64,000 bases of DNA, from the NCBI RefSeq assembly GCF_900142565.1, contig NZ_FRBH01000008.1:1-64000 (forward strand). The letters are read 5' to 3'. The notes beneath the pieces are model-generated. The model made no database searches. It had not been told where the DNA came from and saw only the letters and a list, made by a program, of their open reading frames with translations. Positions 45,285 to 54,970 of this stretch are shown here, piece after piece (positions within the stretch are counted from its first letter, which is position 1; each line of letters opens with the position of its first letter). This stretch comes from Chishuiella changwenlii. GTDB lineage: Bacteria; Bacteroidota; Bacteroidia; Flavobacteriales; Weeksellaceae. A program made the translations under genes and the position numbers.

Positions 45285-45317
45285 AAAACCACTCTTTCGA
45301 GTGGTTTTATAATTTTG
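45285..45317 (+). terminator. Terminator and overlapping -7 box
   Basis: AAAACCACTC and GAGTGGTTTT pair around TTTC (45285-45308). TAATTTTG (45310-45317) directly behind is an exact TAnnTTTG element for the next gene, so the end of one unit and the start of the next are fused. Confidence 0.55.
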
Positions 45318-45354
45318 TACCTTTACTTTTTAATCAAATAAAATTTTAAAATAG

Positions 45355-45681
45355 ATGAGTCTTAAACAAGCACAATTAGATGTTGACAATTGGATAAAAG
45401 ATCATGGCGTTCGTTATTTTAACGAGTTAACAAACATGGCACAATTAACAGAAGAGGTAGGAGAAGTTGCTCGTATTATTGCTCGTCGTTATGGAGAGCA
45501 GTCAGAAAAAGAATCAGATAAAAATAAAGACTTAGGGGAAGAATTAGCAGATGTTATATTCGTTGCTTTATGTTTAGCTAATCAGACCGGTGTTGATTTA
45601 GAAACTGCTTTTTATAAAAAATTAGATTATAAAACAAAACGTGATCACGATCGTCATCAAAATAATGATAAATTAAAATAA
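45355..45681 (+). CDS. MazG-like nucleotide pyrophosphohydrolase
   Basis: The 108-residue all-alpha protein has the MazG/dUTPase-like metal motif: MAQLTEEVGEVARIIARRYG supplies the E-x-x-E helix and LGEELADVIFVALCLAN the E-x-x-D helix. It probably hydrolyses a nucleoside triphosphate to monophosphate and pyrophosphate. It lies 3 bp before aroA, suggesting co-transcription without an obvious pathway link. Confidence 0.87.
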   Translation: MSLKQAQLDVDNWIKDHGVRYFNELTNMAQLTEEVGEVARIIARRYGEQSEKESDKNKDLGEELADVIFVALCLANQTGVDLETAFYKKLDYKTKRDHDRHQNNDKLK

Positions 45682-45684
45682 ACT

Positions 45685-46914
45685 ATGATTGAAATTTCGG
45701 CTTTACAATCGCCATTAAAAAATCAATTAGCAATTACAGGATCAAAAAGTGAGAGTAATCGTTTGTTGCTATTAAATAAATTATTTAATCAAGTTTTAAC
45801 TCTAGAGAATGTTTCAAATTCTGAAGATTCTCAATTAATGCAAAAAGCTTTAGCAAATGAAACTGATTTAATCGATATTCATCATGCTGGAACTGCAATG
45901 CGCTTCTTAACTGCTTATTTTTCTATTCAAGAAGGAAGAACAATTACAATAACTGGATCTGCTCGTATGAAACAACGTCCAATTAAAGTTTTAGTAGATG
46001 CCTTAAATCAATTGGGTGCAGAAATTACTTATGCAGAAAATGAAGGCTTTCCTCCTTTAAAAATTGTTGGAAAAAAAATTACGACTAATTCAATTACAAT
46101 TCCATCTAATATAAGTTCTCAATACATTACAGCTTTGTCTTTAATTGGGACAAAATTAGAGAATGGTTTAACGATTACTTTGGACGGAAAAATTATTTCT
46201 GTTCCGTACATTCAAATGACAATTGAATTATTAAATAGAGTTGGTATAAAAGCTATTTTTGAAGAAAATACGATTACAATTCCATTTACAGAAAATATTC
46301 AATCAGAAAAATTACAAGTAGAATCTGACTGGAGTTCTGCTTCTTATTACTATAGTTTAATCGCTTTATCTAAAGAATCTGAAATAACAATTTCTACTTA
46401 TTTTGAGAATTCATTGCAAGGAGATTCGGCACTACAAAATATCTATGCAGAACATTTTGGTGTAATTTCTACTTTTAAAGATGGAAGTTTAACATTAAAA
46501 AATAATCCAGCATTTTCTTTAGAAAATAGAATCGAATTAGATTTAATTAATACGCCAGATATTGCTCAAACTATTGCAGCAACTTGTGTTGGTTTAAAAG
46601 CTAAATGTTTATTGACTGGTCTAGAAACTTTAAAAATTAAAGAAACTGACCGTTTAGTTGCTTTAAAAAATGAATTAGAAAAATTTGGAGCAATTATTAC
46701 CATTACAGATGATTCTTTATCTATTGATGGGTACAATGCTTATACAACTGTACCTAAGTTAGAAACATACAACGACCATAGAATGGCTATGTGTATGGCA
46801 CCATTGGCACAAATTTATTCGATTAGAATTAACAACGAAATGGTTGTAGAAAAATCTTATCCAACGTTTTGGGAAGATTGGACAAAATTAGGTTTCGAAA
46901 TTAAAGCTATATAA
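45685..46914 (+). CDS. aroA: 3-phosphoshikimate 1-carboxyvinyltransferase (EPSP synthase)
   Basis: The 409-residue enzyme joins shikimate 3-phosphate and PEP in the chorismate pathway. Motifs are GSKSESNRLLLLN near the N-terminus, NAGTAMRFL-type DIHHAGTAMRFLTAYF, ITGSARMKQRPIKVLVDAL, and ETDRLVALKNELEKFG with YNDHRMAMC at the C-terminus. It is shorter than the E. coli protein (427) but the motif set is intact. It feeds the Phe/Tyr operon at 16048 but is far from it and has no attenuator of its own. Confidence 0.95.
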   Translation: MIEISALQSPLKNQLAITGSKSESNRLLLLNKLFNQVLTLENVSNSEDSQLMQKALANETDLIDIHHAGTAMRFLTAYFSIQEGRTITITGSARMKQRPIKVLVDALNQLGAEITYAENEGFPPLKIVGKKITTNSITIPSNISSQYITALSLIGTKLENGLTITLDGKIISVPYIQMTIELLNRVGIKAIFEENTITIPFTENIQSEKLQVESDWSSASYYYSLIALSKESEITISTYFENSLQGDSALQNIYAEHFGVISTFKDGSLTLKNNPAFSLENRIELDLINTPDIAQTIAATCVGLKAKCLLTGLETLKIKETDRLVALKNELEKFGAIITITDDSLSIDGYNAYTTVPKLETYNDHRMAMCMAPLAQIYSIRINNEMVVEKSYPTFWEDWTKLGFEIKAI

Positions 46915-46917
46915 TAG

Positions 46918-46952
46918 AAACTCCCATTAAGTAACTTAATGGGAGTTTTTTA
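46918..46952 (+). terminator. Terminator after aroA
   Basis: A 14-bp stem AAACTCCCATTAAG with CTTAATGGGAGTTT around a TAA loop, followed by T residues. Confidence 0.9.
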
Positions 46953-47032
46953 TTTGTAATTCGTTGAATCTTATTCTGAGCTAATGAAAATTCTTTTAAA
47001 GATTATTCTATAAGATAATTCTAAAACAGATT

Positions 47033-48868
47033 TTAAGAGAAGTTCTGCATATTAACTAAATTCGCATACACACCGTTTTTCTCTATAAGTGACTGGTGAT
47101 TCCCTTCTTCTACTATTCTACCAGAATCCATTACAATAATTTTATCTGAACTCTGTATCGTTGATAATCTATGTGCAATAACCAAAGAAGTTCGGTTCTC
47201 CATCATGTTGGTTAATGCTACTTGAACTAATTTTTCTGATTTTGTATCTAAAGCAGAAGTTGCCTCATCTAATACCATTATAGGTGGATTTTTGTAAACT
47301 GCTCTCGCTATACTTACACGTTGTTTTTGTCCACCAGAAAGTTTATTACCTCCCTCTCCAACAGATTCTTGGTATTGCTCTGGCATTTTTACAATAAATT
47401 CTGCTGCGTTTGCAATTTCTGCCGCATGCTCTACTTTTTCTTGATTTGGATTTTTATCTCCTAAAGCAATATTATTATATAGAGTGTCATTAAACAAAAT
47501 AGAATCTTGCGTTACTAAACCAAATAAGGTTCTGTAATCATGTAATTTAATATGCTTAATATCAATTCCATCAATTAAAATTTGACCAGATTTAACATCC
47601 CAAAAACGTGTAATTAAATTAGCTAATGTCGACTTTCCTGAACCTGATTGTCCTACAAGTGCTACTGTTTCTCCTTTGTTTATTGTTAAATTAAAATCTT
47701 TAATCACATCATATTCACCATAAGCAAATGTGACATTTTTAAACTCAATTTTATCTTCAAACGTTTCAATAGATTTAGCCTCAGCAGTATCTTGTATAGA
47801 GACCTCAGCATCTAATACATCAAAAATACGCTTTGCAGAAACTTCTCCTTTTTGTACATCAGATAAAGCTTTAGAAAAACGCTTAATTGGGTCTAATAAG
47901 GTATAAAACGTTGCGATATAAAAAATAAATTCAGATCCTGATAATCCATTTCCTTCTAACGATAATTTTCCTCCAAAAAATACAATTAATCCAATTGTAA
48001 TTGCTCCTAAAAATTCGCTTGTTGGTGAAGCCATCGCACGTTTTTTCATTACTTTTTGTAGGTATTTTCTGTAACGATTTATCGAGTCATCAAATCTTCC
48101 TTTTACTTGTTCTTCTGCATTAAAAATCTTAATAATTTTTAAAGAAGATAATGTTTCATCAACATAAGTAATAATGTTTGATAGCTCTACTTGTGCATTT
48201 TCTGCCGCTCTTTTTAAACTTTTACCAATCAATGAAATAATTGTTCCCATAATAGGAAATACCAATATTGCAAAAATGGTTAATTGGTAACTAACTGTGA
48301 ATAAAAAAATCACAAAAACAATAATCATAATTGGTGAACGAACCAGCTCAACAAAAGAGTTAAGAATATTACTTTCTACTTCGTTTACATCACTTGACAT
48401 TCTATTAATCATGTCTCCTTTTCTTGTTTCTGTAAAATATGCAACAGGTAATTCTATAATTTTATTATGAATATCAACACGTAAATCTCGTGTAACACCT
48501 GAACGTAAATCGACTAAACAAGTTTCTGAAAGAAAACTAAAAATATTTCTGAATAAAAATGCTACAATAAAAACTAAGCAAGACATCGCCAAAACATAAA
48601 CTGGTCCTTCTGTTTGCGAAAGCTGATTCATGTAATAACCAGAATAATCAGAAAAAAATTGTTTTAAGTCGACCAAATGACCAGTATAAACTGGCTTTTC
48701 AACTATGTGGGTTTTATCTTCTCCAAAAAGTACTCCTAATATAGGCATCATGAATGCCAGCGCAATAATATTAAATATTGCATAAAGTAAATTAAAGATA
48801 ATTGCCGTAACAAATGATGATCTGTATGGCTTTATATAAGATATAGCTCTGCTTTTATATGAACTCAT
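47033..48868 (-). CDS. MsbA-like ABC exporter (fused permease and ATPase)
   Basis: The 611-residue protein has six transmembrane segments in the first 330 residues and a C-terminal ATPase with Walker A G406-QSGSGK-S413, signature LSGGQKQRVSIARA, Walker B IMVLDEATSALD and H-loop IAHRLSTI. The whole resembles lipid A flippases (MsbA) and multidrug half-exporters that work as homodimers. Neighbouring genes do not settle the substrate. A minus-strand -7 box TAAATTTG lies at 48909-48916. Confidence 0.88.
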   Translation of the reverse strand: MSSYKSRAISYIKPYRSSFVTAIIFNLLYAIFNIIALAFMMPILGVLFGEDKTHIVEKPVYTGHLVDLKQFFSDYSGYYMNQLSQTEGPVYVLAMSCLVFIVAFLFRNIFSFLSETCLVDLRSGVTRDLRVDIHNKIIELPVAYFTETRKGDMINRMSSDVNEVESNILNSFVELVRSPIMIIVFVIFLFTVSYQLTIFAILVFPIMGTIISLIGKSLKRAAENAQVELSNIITYVDETLSSLKIIKIFNAEEQVKGRFDDSINRYRKYLQKVMKKRAMASPTSEFLGAITIGLIVFFGGKLSLEGNGLSGSEFIFYIATFYTLLDPIKRFSKALSDVQKGEVSAKRIFDVLDAEVSIQDTAEAKSIETFEDKIEFKNVTFAYGEYDVIKDFNLTINKGETVALVGQSGSGKSTLANLITRFWDVKSGQILIDGIDIKHIKLHDYRTLFGLVTQDSILFNDTLYNNIALGDKNPNQEKVEHAAEIANAAEFIVKMPEQYQESVGEGGNKLSGGQKQRVSIARAVYKNPPIMVLDEATSALDTKSEKLVQVALTNMMENRTSLVIAHRLSTIQSSDKIIVMDSGRIVEEGNHQSLIEKNGVYANLVNMQNFS

Positions 48869-48908
48869 TTAATTTTTTTTAATCTATCAAAATTATATTT
48901 TGAGAGCA

Positions 48909-48916
48909 CAAATTTA
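48909..48916 (-). promoter_or_regulatory. -7 box for the ABC exporter
   Basis: The minus strand reads TAAATTTG, an exact TAnnTTTG match 41 bp before the start, just behind the terminator of the DUF2147 gene. Confidence 0.45.
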
Positions 48917-48917
48917 C

Positions 48918-48955
48918 ACAAAAAAATAATGACTATTCTTTTCGGAATAGTCATT
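48918..48955 (-). terminator. Terminator after the DUF2147 gene
   Basis: On the minus strand AATGACTATTC and GAATAGTCATT pair around a short loop, followed by TATTTTTTT. Confidence 0.85.
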
Positions 48956-49013
48956 ATAGAGTAAAATTTTGTGGTTTGATTACTCAGTGTAACCCTTTTC
49001 GTTTTTGTTTTGA

Positions 49014-49439
49014 TTATTTTACTCGATGCCAAGTTTGTGTTCTTCCTACAAGAGAAATCCCAATATAACCTCTAACATCAAGTTTGTCATTTCCATTTAA
49101 TGACATTTTTGCTTTGTATTCTTTTCCTTTGTTTGGGTCTAGAATTTTACCTCCACTCCATTCATTTCCGTCCTTTTTAAGACCGTAAAGAATTTGCATA
49201 CCCAAAATTGGTTTATTTTTTAATGCTCCTGAACATTCTGTACATTTCGCATCTTCTTTTCCTTTAGTTAAAATCTTAGTTACTTTACCGTAAAGCTTTC
49301 CATCTTTTTCAAAGATTTCTACGTAAGATTTTGGTTGTTTAGTCTCATCATCTATTGTTTTCCAAGTTCCTATCGGAGATTGTGCAAACATAATTGATGT
49401 TAGCATAAAGAATAACCCGAATAAAATTGATTTTTTCAT
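49014..49439 (-). CDS. DUF2147 family exported protein
   Basis: The 141-residue protein has a signal peptide ending in FAQ (residue 20) and the DUF2147 pattern: SPIGTWKTIDDETKQPKSYVEIFEKDGKLYGKV, CTECSGALKNKPILGMQIL, then GGKILDPNKGKEYKAKM and a VRGYIGISLVGRTQTW ending. The CTEC pair may form a disulfide or a metal site. It is a small periplasmic beta-barrel-like protein of unknown role and common in Bacteroidota. It is a single-gene unit. Confidence 0.87.
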   Translation of the reverse strand: MKKSILFGLFFMLTSIMFAQSPIGTWKTIDDETKQPKSYVEIFEKDGKLYGKVTKILTKGKEDAKCTECSGALKNKPILGMQILYGLKKDGNEWSGGKILDPNKGKEYKAKMSLNGNDKLDVRGYIGISLVGRTQTWHRVK

Positions 49440-49769
49440 AATTTTTATCCTTTAAAATTGATTTCACTAAATTAACATTTTTTTGGTGTAAATAAAACAC
49501 TAACCTAAAAAAAGTATATTATTTAACATAAATTAATAAAAAACACAAATTAAACTACTGATTATTAATCCAAAAGACGCTAAACACATTTTACAAAACT
49601 ATTAAATGATTTTATTCATTATAGTCAAAAAATTCTTTATTTAGTAAGCTAATGACATGATGTTTTAATTAAATTTTCATCAAAAAAATCATAAAAACCT
49701 ATTTGCAATTAACAGAAGTGAAAAAAAATATTATATTTGTCTACTAATTTAATAGAGTTAATAGATAAT
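49440..49769. other. 330-bp intergenic region before cysE
   Basis: It is very A+T-rich and has no ORF. It carries divergent upstream regions for the DUF2147 gene and cysE. TATATTTG at 49732-49739 is an exact -7 box for cysE. I saw no hairpin, leader peptide or riboswitch-like conserved block. Confidence 0.5.
49732..49739 (+). promoter_or_regulatory. -7 box for cysE-cysK
   Basis: TATATTTG matches TAnnTTTG exactly, 30 bp before ATG 49770. It overlaps an in-frame TTG at 49737, arguing against that codon as the start. A TTTG at 49702-49705 is 26 bp upstream, longer than the usual spacer. Confidence 0.5.
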
Positions 49770-50543
49770 ATGAATCATATAACAAAATATACAATTCCTT
49801 TTAACAAAAAAGAATTAGACCCAATAATAGAATCTATCCTATATGATGCGATTTTTTCACAACCAAATACAACATATAAAAAACAAGAATTATTTAATCA
49901 ATTCAATAAAATATTACTCAAAATAGTACCTGAAACCAAAGCAGAAAAAATTTCCCTTTATTTTTTCGACCAACTTGAATCTGTTAAAAGAGAATTAGAA
50001 CATTTAGCCTTTGTTTTTTATAAAAATGATCCTGCCTCTAAATCAGAAATAGAAATCATATTAGCTTACCCAGGCTTTCTTGCTATTGCAATTTACCGTT
50101 TAGCTAATATTCTATATAAAATAAATACTCCGATTTTACCGCGCTATTTTTCTGAATATGCACATTCTAAAACAGGAATAGATATACATCCTGGCGCAAC
50201 AATTGGTAAAAACTTCTATATAGATCACGGAACAGGTATCGTAATTGGAGAAACAACAGTAATTGGGGATGATGTTAAAATTTATCAAAGTGTAACATTA
50301 GGTGCATTTTATGTATCAAAGGATTTAGCAGATAAAAAGCGACATCCTACCATAGAAAATAATGTTACCATATATGCAGGAGCAACAATTTTAGGTGGAA
50401 CGACAGTAATTGGAGAAAACGCTATTATTGGAGGAAATGTTTGGATAACAGAAAGTATTGAAGAAAACTCTATCGTGTACCAAACGCAAACACCAATTAT
50501 TAAAAAACAAAAAATAGACAACGAAAACCAATATATCATATAA
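49770..50543 (+). CDS. cysE: Serine O-acetyltransferase
   Basis: The 257-residue protein acetylates serine with acetyl-CoA, the first step to cysteine. The N-terminal helical domain is followed by a left-handed beta-helix of hexapeptide repeats (DIHPGATIGKNFYIDHGTGIVIGETTVIGDDVKIYQSVTLGAF), containing the catalytic His-Gly in IDHGTGIVIGE. The start at 49770 is preferred since the in-frame TTG at 49737 lies in the promoter. It is followed after 12 bp by cysK, with which it would form the cysteine synthase complex; the C-terminus ending in Ile fits that interaction. Confidence 0.93.
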   Translation: MNHITKYTIPFNKKELDPIIESILYDAIFSQPNTTYKKQELFNQFNKILLKIVPETKAEKISLYFFDQLESVKRELEHLAFVFYKNDPASKSEIEIILAYPGFLAIAIYRLANILYKINTPILPRYFSEYAHSKTGIDIHPGATIGKNFYIDHGTGIVIGETTVIGDDVKIYQSVTLGAFYVSKDLADKKRHPTIENNVTIYAGATILGGTTVIGENAIIGGNVWITESIEENSIVYQTQTPIIKKQKIDNENQYII

Positions 50544-50555
50544 AAAATTTTCACA

Positions 50556-51464
50556 ATGATTTATAACAATATTCTAGAAACAATAGGAAATACATCTATT
50601 ATTAGACTAAGTAGATTATTTCCTGAACACAAAGTTTACATTAAATTAGAAAAAGAAAACCCAGGCGGATCTATAAAAGATCGTATTGCTTTAGCAATGA
50701 TAGAAGATGCTGAAAAAAGTGGTATTCTAAAACCTGGAGGTACAATTATAGAACCTACTTCTGGAAATACTGGAATCGGATTATCTTTTGTAGCGGCTGT
50801 AAAAGGTTATAAAATAATTATTACAATGCCAGAATCTATGTCCATTGAAAGAAGAAAAATTATGGAAGCTTATGGAGCTGAATTTGTTTTGACCCCAAAA
50901 GAATTAGGAATGAAAGGTGCAATTGCAAAAGCACAAGAATTAAGTGAAAAAATTGAAGGTGCTTGGGTTCCACAACAGTTTGAGAACGATTCTAATCCTA
51001 AAGTTCATTACAATACGACTGCAAAAGAAATTATAAATGATTTTACAAATGGAGTAGATTTCCTAATAACTGGTGTAGGAACTGGTGGACACTTATCTGG
51101 AATTGGAAAAGCATTAAAAGAAGTTAATTCTTCTACAAAAGTAATTGCAGTAGAACCAACAGATTCTCCTGTAATTTCTGGCGGAGAACCAGGTCCACAC
51201 GCAATACAAGGAATTGGAGCAGGTTTTATTCCAAAAAATTTAGATACAACTATTGTTGATGAATCAATTCAGATCACAAAAGATGAAGCATTTGAGTTTG
51301 CAATAAAAGCAGCAAAAGAAGAGGGATTATTCGTGGGAATTTCAACAGGAGCATCTCTTGCAGCTGTTTCTAAGAAATTAGATATTATTGATAAAGAAGC
51401 TACAATACTTACCATAAATTATGATACGGGAGAACGCTATTTATCGATAGAAGGTTTATATTAA
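50556..51464 (+). CDS. cysK: Cysteine synthase (O-acetylserine sulfhydrylase)
   Basis: The 302-residue PLP enzyme converts O-acetylserine and sulfide to cysteine. The Schiff-base Lys is in [15 protein letters not shown], the substrate loop is [12 protein letters not shown], and the phosphate loop is [21 protein letters not shown] and the cofactor-binding segments are intact. It directly follows cysE. CysK and CysM isoforms cannot be separated with certainty; the cysE-binding context favours CysK. Confidence 0.93.
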   Translation: MIYNNILETIGNTSIIRLSRLFPEHKVYIKLEKENPGGSIKDRIALAMIEDAEKSGILKPGGTIIEPTSGNTGIGLSFVAAVKGYKIIITMPESMSIERRKIMEAYGAEFVLTPKELGMKGAIAKAQELSEKIEGAWVPQQFENDSNPKVHYNTTAKEIINDFTNGVDFLITGVGTGGHLSGIGKALKEVNSSTKVIAVEPTDSPVISGGEPGPHAIQGIGAGFIPKNLDTTIVDESIQITKDEAFEFAIKAAKEEGLFVGISTGASLAAVSKKLDIIDKEATILTINYDTGERYLSIEGLY

Positions 51465-51487
51465 ATTAATTCAAAGTATATCACTTT

Positions 51488-51522
51488 AAAAACGAGACAT
51501 TGACAAAATGTCTCGTTTTTTT
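51488..51522 (+). terminator. Terminator after cysK
   Basis: AAAAACGAGACAT pairs with ATGTCTCGTTTTT around a 7-nt loop. Confidence 0.88.
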
Positions 51523-51624
51523 GTTCAAAAAAGTCAAAAAGTCAGCTTTTAGATTGTTTTTAATGTTTGGAATTTTTTTTGATTATTCACAAACAACAAA
51601 CAAACATTTTAAACTATTAAGACT

Positions 51625-54234
51625 ATGGATTTCAATCAATTTACAATAAAAGGTCGCGAAGCGATACAAGCCGCACAGCAAATAGCTGTAGCGCATAAAA
51701 ATCAAGCAATAGAACCTGCACATATTTTAGGAGGAATGATAGATGTTGATGAAGACGTTATATCATTAATCTTGGAAAAACAAGGTTTAAAAATAGATTT
51801 ACTTCGACAAGAATTAGATTTAGAGATAAGTAAATTTCCTAAAATAGAAGGTCAACAAAGTAATCATCTTTCAAATTCATCTAACCAAGTTTTGCAAACT
51901 GCACAGCAAATAGCAAAAGAGATAAATGATGATTTTATTACATTAGAACATTTATTATTAGCAATTATTAAAAATAGTTCATCTGCAAGTCAAATTTTAA
52001 AAGACAAAGGTGTAACATTTGATAACACAAAAAAATTAGTAACAGAGTTGAGAAACGGAGAAAGAGTAACTTCTGAAAATGCAGAAGGCACTTACAATTC
52101 ATTAAATAAATACGCTAAAAACTTAACAGATTTAGCTAAAGAAGGAAAATTAGATCCTGTAATTGGACGTGATGAAGAAATTCGTCGTGTTCTACAAATT
52201 CTATCTCGCCGTACAAAGAATAATCCTATTCTTATTGGTGAGCCTGGTGTGGGTAAAACTGCAATTGCAGAAGGTTTAGCACACAGAATTATTAATGGTG
52301 ATGTACCAGAAAATTTATTAGATAAACGTATTTTCTCTTTAGATATGGGAGCATTAGTTGCTGGTGCAAAATACAAAGGAGAATTTGAAGAACGTTTAAA
52401 GGCTGTAGTAAAAGAAGTAACAGCATCTAATGGAGAAATTATTTTATTTATTGATGAGATTCACACATTAGTTGGCGCTGGTGGTGGCGAAGGTGCAATG
52501 GACGCAGCAAATATTCTGAAACCAGCTTTGGCTCGTGGTGAATTACGTTCTATTGGTGCTACAACATTAAATGAATATCAAAAATATTTTGAAAAAGATA
52601 AAGCATTAGAGCGTCGTTTTCAGAAAGTAATGGTAGAAGAACCAGACGAAGAATCTGCAATATCTATTTTACGTGGAATAAAAGATAAATACGAGCAACA
52701 CCATAAAATTGGAATTAAAGACGAAGCAATTATTGCTGCTGTAAAATTATCTACACGTTATATTACAGATCGTTTTTTACCAGACAAAGCGATTGATTTA
52801 ATGGATGAAGCTGCTTCTAAACTACGTATGGAAATGAATTCTAAACCAGAAGATTTAGATAAATTAGACCGTAGAATTATTCAGTTAGAGATTGAAATTG
52901 AAGCAATAAAACGTGAAAATGATGAGAAAAAATTAAACTTTTTAAAAGAAGAATTATCTAATCTTCAAGATGAAAGAAATCAATTAAACTCTAAATGGGA
53001 AGCGGAAAGAAATCGTGCTGATGAAGTACAAGATTTAAGAAAGGAAATAGAAAATATAAAATTCGATATAGAACGTGCAAAACGCGATTATGATTATGCA
53101 AAAGCTTCTAAATTAGAATTTGAAGATCTTGTAAATGCGAAAAAAGATTTAGAAGATGCGGAGAAAAATTTAGAAGAAAACAAACAAAACAAATTGGTAA
53201 AAGAATTTGTTGATGCAGATGATATTGCAGAAGTTGTGTCTAAATGGACAGGTGTTCCTGCTCAGAAAATGATGCAATCGGATCGTGAAAAATTATTGAG
53301 CCTAGAAAACGAATTACATAAACGTGTTTTAGGACAAGAAGAAGCTATAACTGCTGTTGCAGATGCTATTCGTCGTTCTAGAGCAGGACTAAGTGATGAA
53401 GGTAAACCAATTGGTTCTTTCTTATTCTTAGGATCTACAGGTGTTGGTAAAACAGAGCTTGCAAAAGCTTTAGCTGAATTTTTATTTGATGATGAAAATG
53501 CCATGACGCGTATAGATATGTCGGAATACCAAGAAAGACATGCGGTTTCTCGTTTAGTTGGGGCACCTCCGGGCTATGTTGGTTATGATGAAGGTGGACA
53601 ATTAACAGAAGCTGTTCGTCGCCGTCCATATTCGGTTATCTTATTAGATGAGATAGAAAAAGCGCATCCAGATGTTTTTAATATCTTATTACAAGTATTA
53701 GACGATGGTAGATTAACAGATAATAAAGGTAGAGTTGTCAACTTTAAGAATACAATTATCATTATGACATCTAACTTTGGTTCGCATACGATTTTAGACA
53801 AATTTTCTAATATCGACGAAAACAATGTTGGAGAGGTTTACAGCGAAACAAAAGACACTGTTTTTGAGGAATTAAAACTTAATTTCCGTCCAGAGTTTTT
53901 AAATCGTATAGATGAAATTATCCTGTTTAGACCATTAAGTGAAAACCAAATTTCTGGAATTGTTTCTATTTACTTAAATGGTGTTGCGAAGAAATTAGCA
54001 CAGCGAGATATCACATTAGATATTACGCCAGAAGCTGTTAATTATTTAGCAAGAAAAGGATATGATCCTCAATTTGGTGCTCGACCATTAAAACGAGTAA
54101 TACAACAAGATGTATTAAATGAGCTTTCTAAAGAAATTTTGAAAGGAGAAATAAATGATAATGACGCGGTTTTAATTGACTATTTCGATGAAAAACCAGG
54201 AGAAAACAAACTGATTTTTAGAACAAACAAATAA
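51625..54234 (+). CDS. clpB: ATP-dependent disaggregase ClpB
   Basis: The 869-residue Hsp100 protein has an N-terminal Clp repeat domain (1 to about 150), AAA module 1 with Walker A G205-EPGVGK-T212, a coiled-coil middle domain at about 400-530 (present in ClpB but not ClpA) and AAA module 2 with Walker A G603-STGVGK-T610. It threads aggregated proteins through the hexamer with DnaK help after heat stress. It is monocistronic. No CIRCE repeat or heat-shock sigma box was evident upstream. Confidence 0.97.
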   Translation: MDFNQFTIKGREAIQAAQQIAVAHKNQAIEPAHILGGMIDVDEDVISLILEKQGLKIDLLRQELDLEISKFPKIEGQQSNHLSNSSNQVLQTAQQIAKEINDDFITLEHLLLAIIKNSSSASQILKDKGVTFDNTKKLVTELRNGERVTSENAEGTYNSLNKYAKNLTDLAKEGKLDPVIGRDEEIRRVLQILSRRTKNNPILIGEPGVGKTAIAEGLAHRIINGDVPENLLDKRIFSLDMGALVAGAKYKGEFEERLKAVVKEVTASNGEIILFIDEIHTLVGAGGGEGAMDAANILKPALARGELRSIGATTLNEYQKYFEKDKALERRFQKVMVEEPDEESAISILRGIKDKYEQHHKIGIKDEAIIAAVKLSTRYITDRFLPDKAIDLMDEAASKLRMEMNSKPEDLDKLDRRIIQLEIEIEAIKRENDEKKLNFLKEELSNLQDERNQLNSKWEAERNRADEVQDLRKEIENIKFDIERAKRDYDYAKASKLEFEDLVNAKKDLEDAEKNLEENKQNKLVKEFVDADDIAEVVSKWTGVPAQKMMQSDREKLLSLENELHKRVLGQEEAITAVADAIRRSRAGLSDEGKPIGSFLFLGSTGVGKTELAKALAEFLFDDENAMTRIDMSEYQERHAVSRLVGAPPGYVGYDEGGQLTEAVRRRPYSVILLDEIEKAHPDVFNILLQVLDDGRLTDNKGRVVNFKNTIIIMTSNFGSHTILDKFSNIDENNVGEVYSETKDTVFEELKLNFRPEFLNRIDEIILFRPLSENQISGIVSIYLNGVAKKLAQRDITLDITPEAVNYLARKGYDPQFGARPLKRVIQQDVLNELSKEILKGEINDNDAVLIDYFDEKPGENKLIFRTNK

Positions 54235-54258
54235 TTATCAATATTTTATTAGTGTGAT

Positions 54259-54295
54259 AAAAGCCTGCAATTCTAGTATGAATTGCAGGCTTTTT
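54259..54295 (+). terminator. Terminator after clpB
   Basis: A 15-bp stem AAAAGCCTGCAATTC with GAATTGCAGGCTTTT, followed by T residues. Confidence 0.9.
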
Positions 54296-54312
54296 GTTTT
54301 AAGCAGAATCAT

Positions 54313-54345
54313 AAAAAAGCTATTTCACATTTGTAAAATAGCTTT
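54313..54345 (-). terminator. Terminator after the DUF2480 gene
   Basis: On the minus strand AAAGCTATTT pairs with AAATAGCTTT around a 10-nt loop, followed by T residues. It lies 14 bp from the DUF2480 stop. Confidence 0.75.
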
Positions 54346-54358
54346 CTATAAATAAGTA

Positions 54359-54868
54359 TTATTTTTTCTTTTTATAAAGCGGAACCGTACTACACGCTTC
54401 ACCAAACATTAACGAACTTACAATAGGTTGCAAACGTTCTATTAATTGAATATAAGCAGAATCTGGAACAGGTTTATGTGAACAACCTTTTACAATAATT
54501 TTTCCATTTTCATATTCTTCGTATGGTAAATGATCTACAATTTCTGTGTATAAAATTTGGTCTAAATCTTTTAAACTACCGTGTACTACTCTTCTTGCTA
54601 CAGGAGATAAATAAGTAGTTACTAACAAATATGCCCAAGATGGTACAATGGCATCTGCAGTACAAGTTATCGCAACATATTTATTTTCGTATTGAGACCA
54701 ATCATGATTTTTAAGATTCTCTCTAAAATCTTTTTCTCTCAAAATAATTTCTTCGTACAACCAATCTTTCAAATCGAAAACAATACGTTCTCCATCTGGA
54801 TAATAGTCTTGTAAGTCTATTGTTACTAAGCCACTATTGGCAATTTTATTTATTATTTCGTCTGACAT
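54359..54868 (-). CDS. DUF2480 family protein
   Basis: The 169-residue protein matches the Bacteroidota DUF2480 family: NSGLVTIDLQDYYP at the start, FRENLKNHDWSQYENKYVAITCTADAIVPSWAYLLV in the middle and KIIVKGCSHKPVPDSAYIQLIERLQPIVSSLMFGEACSTVPLYK at the end. It is soluble with three cysteines, the last two in conserved family positions. The function is unknown. It stands alone, opposite lpxB. Confidence 0.87.
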   Translation of the reverse strand: MSDEIINKIANSGLVTIDLQDYYPDGERIVFDLKDWLYEEIILREKDFRENLKNHDWSQYENKYVAITCTADAIVPSWAYLLVTTYLSPVARRVVHGSLKDLDQILYTEIVDHLPYEEYENGKIIVKGCSHKPVPDSAYIQLIERLQPIVSSLMFGEACSTVPLYKKKK

Positions 54869-54941
54869 TTATCTAATCTTTTCGTGAAGTAAAATTACGC
54901 AATAAAAATTATTCATCTCTGCTCTACTTATAGATTTCTCC

Positions 54942-54949
54942 TATCTTTG
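54942..54949 (+). promoter_or_regulatory. -7 box for lpxB
   Basis: TATCTTTG matches TAnnTTTG exactly, 21 bp before the TTG start. Confidence 0.45.
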
Positions 54950-54970
54950 TAAGAAGAAAAACTATTTCCA

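Noticed and set aside
49440-49769. Leader peptide or riboswitch for cysE-cysK
   Set aside because: No Cys-rich ORF, no terminator/antiterminator pair and no conserved riboswitch-like block were seen.
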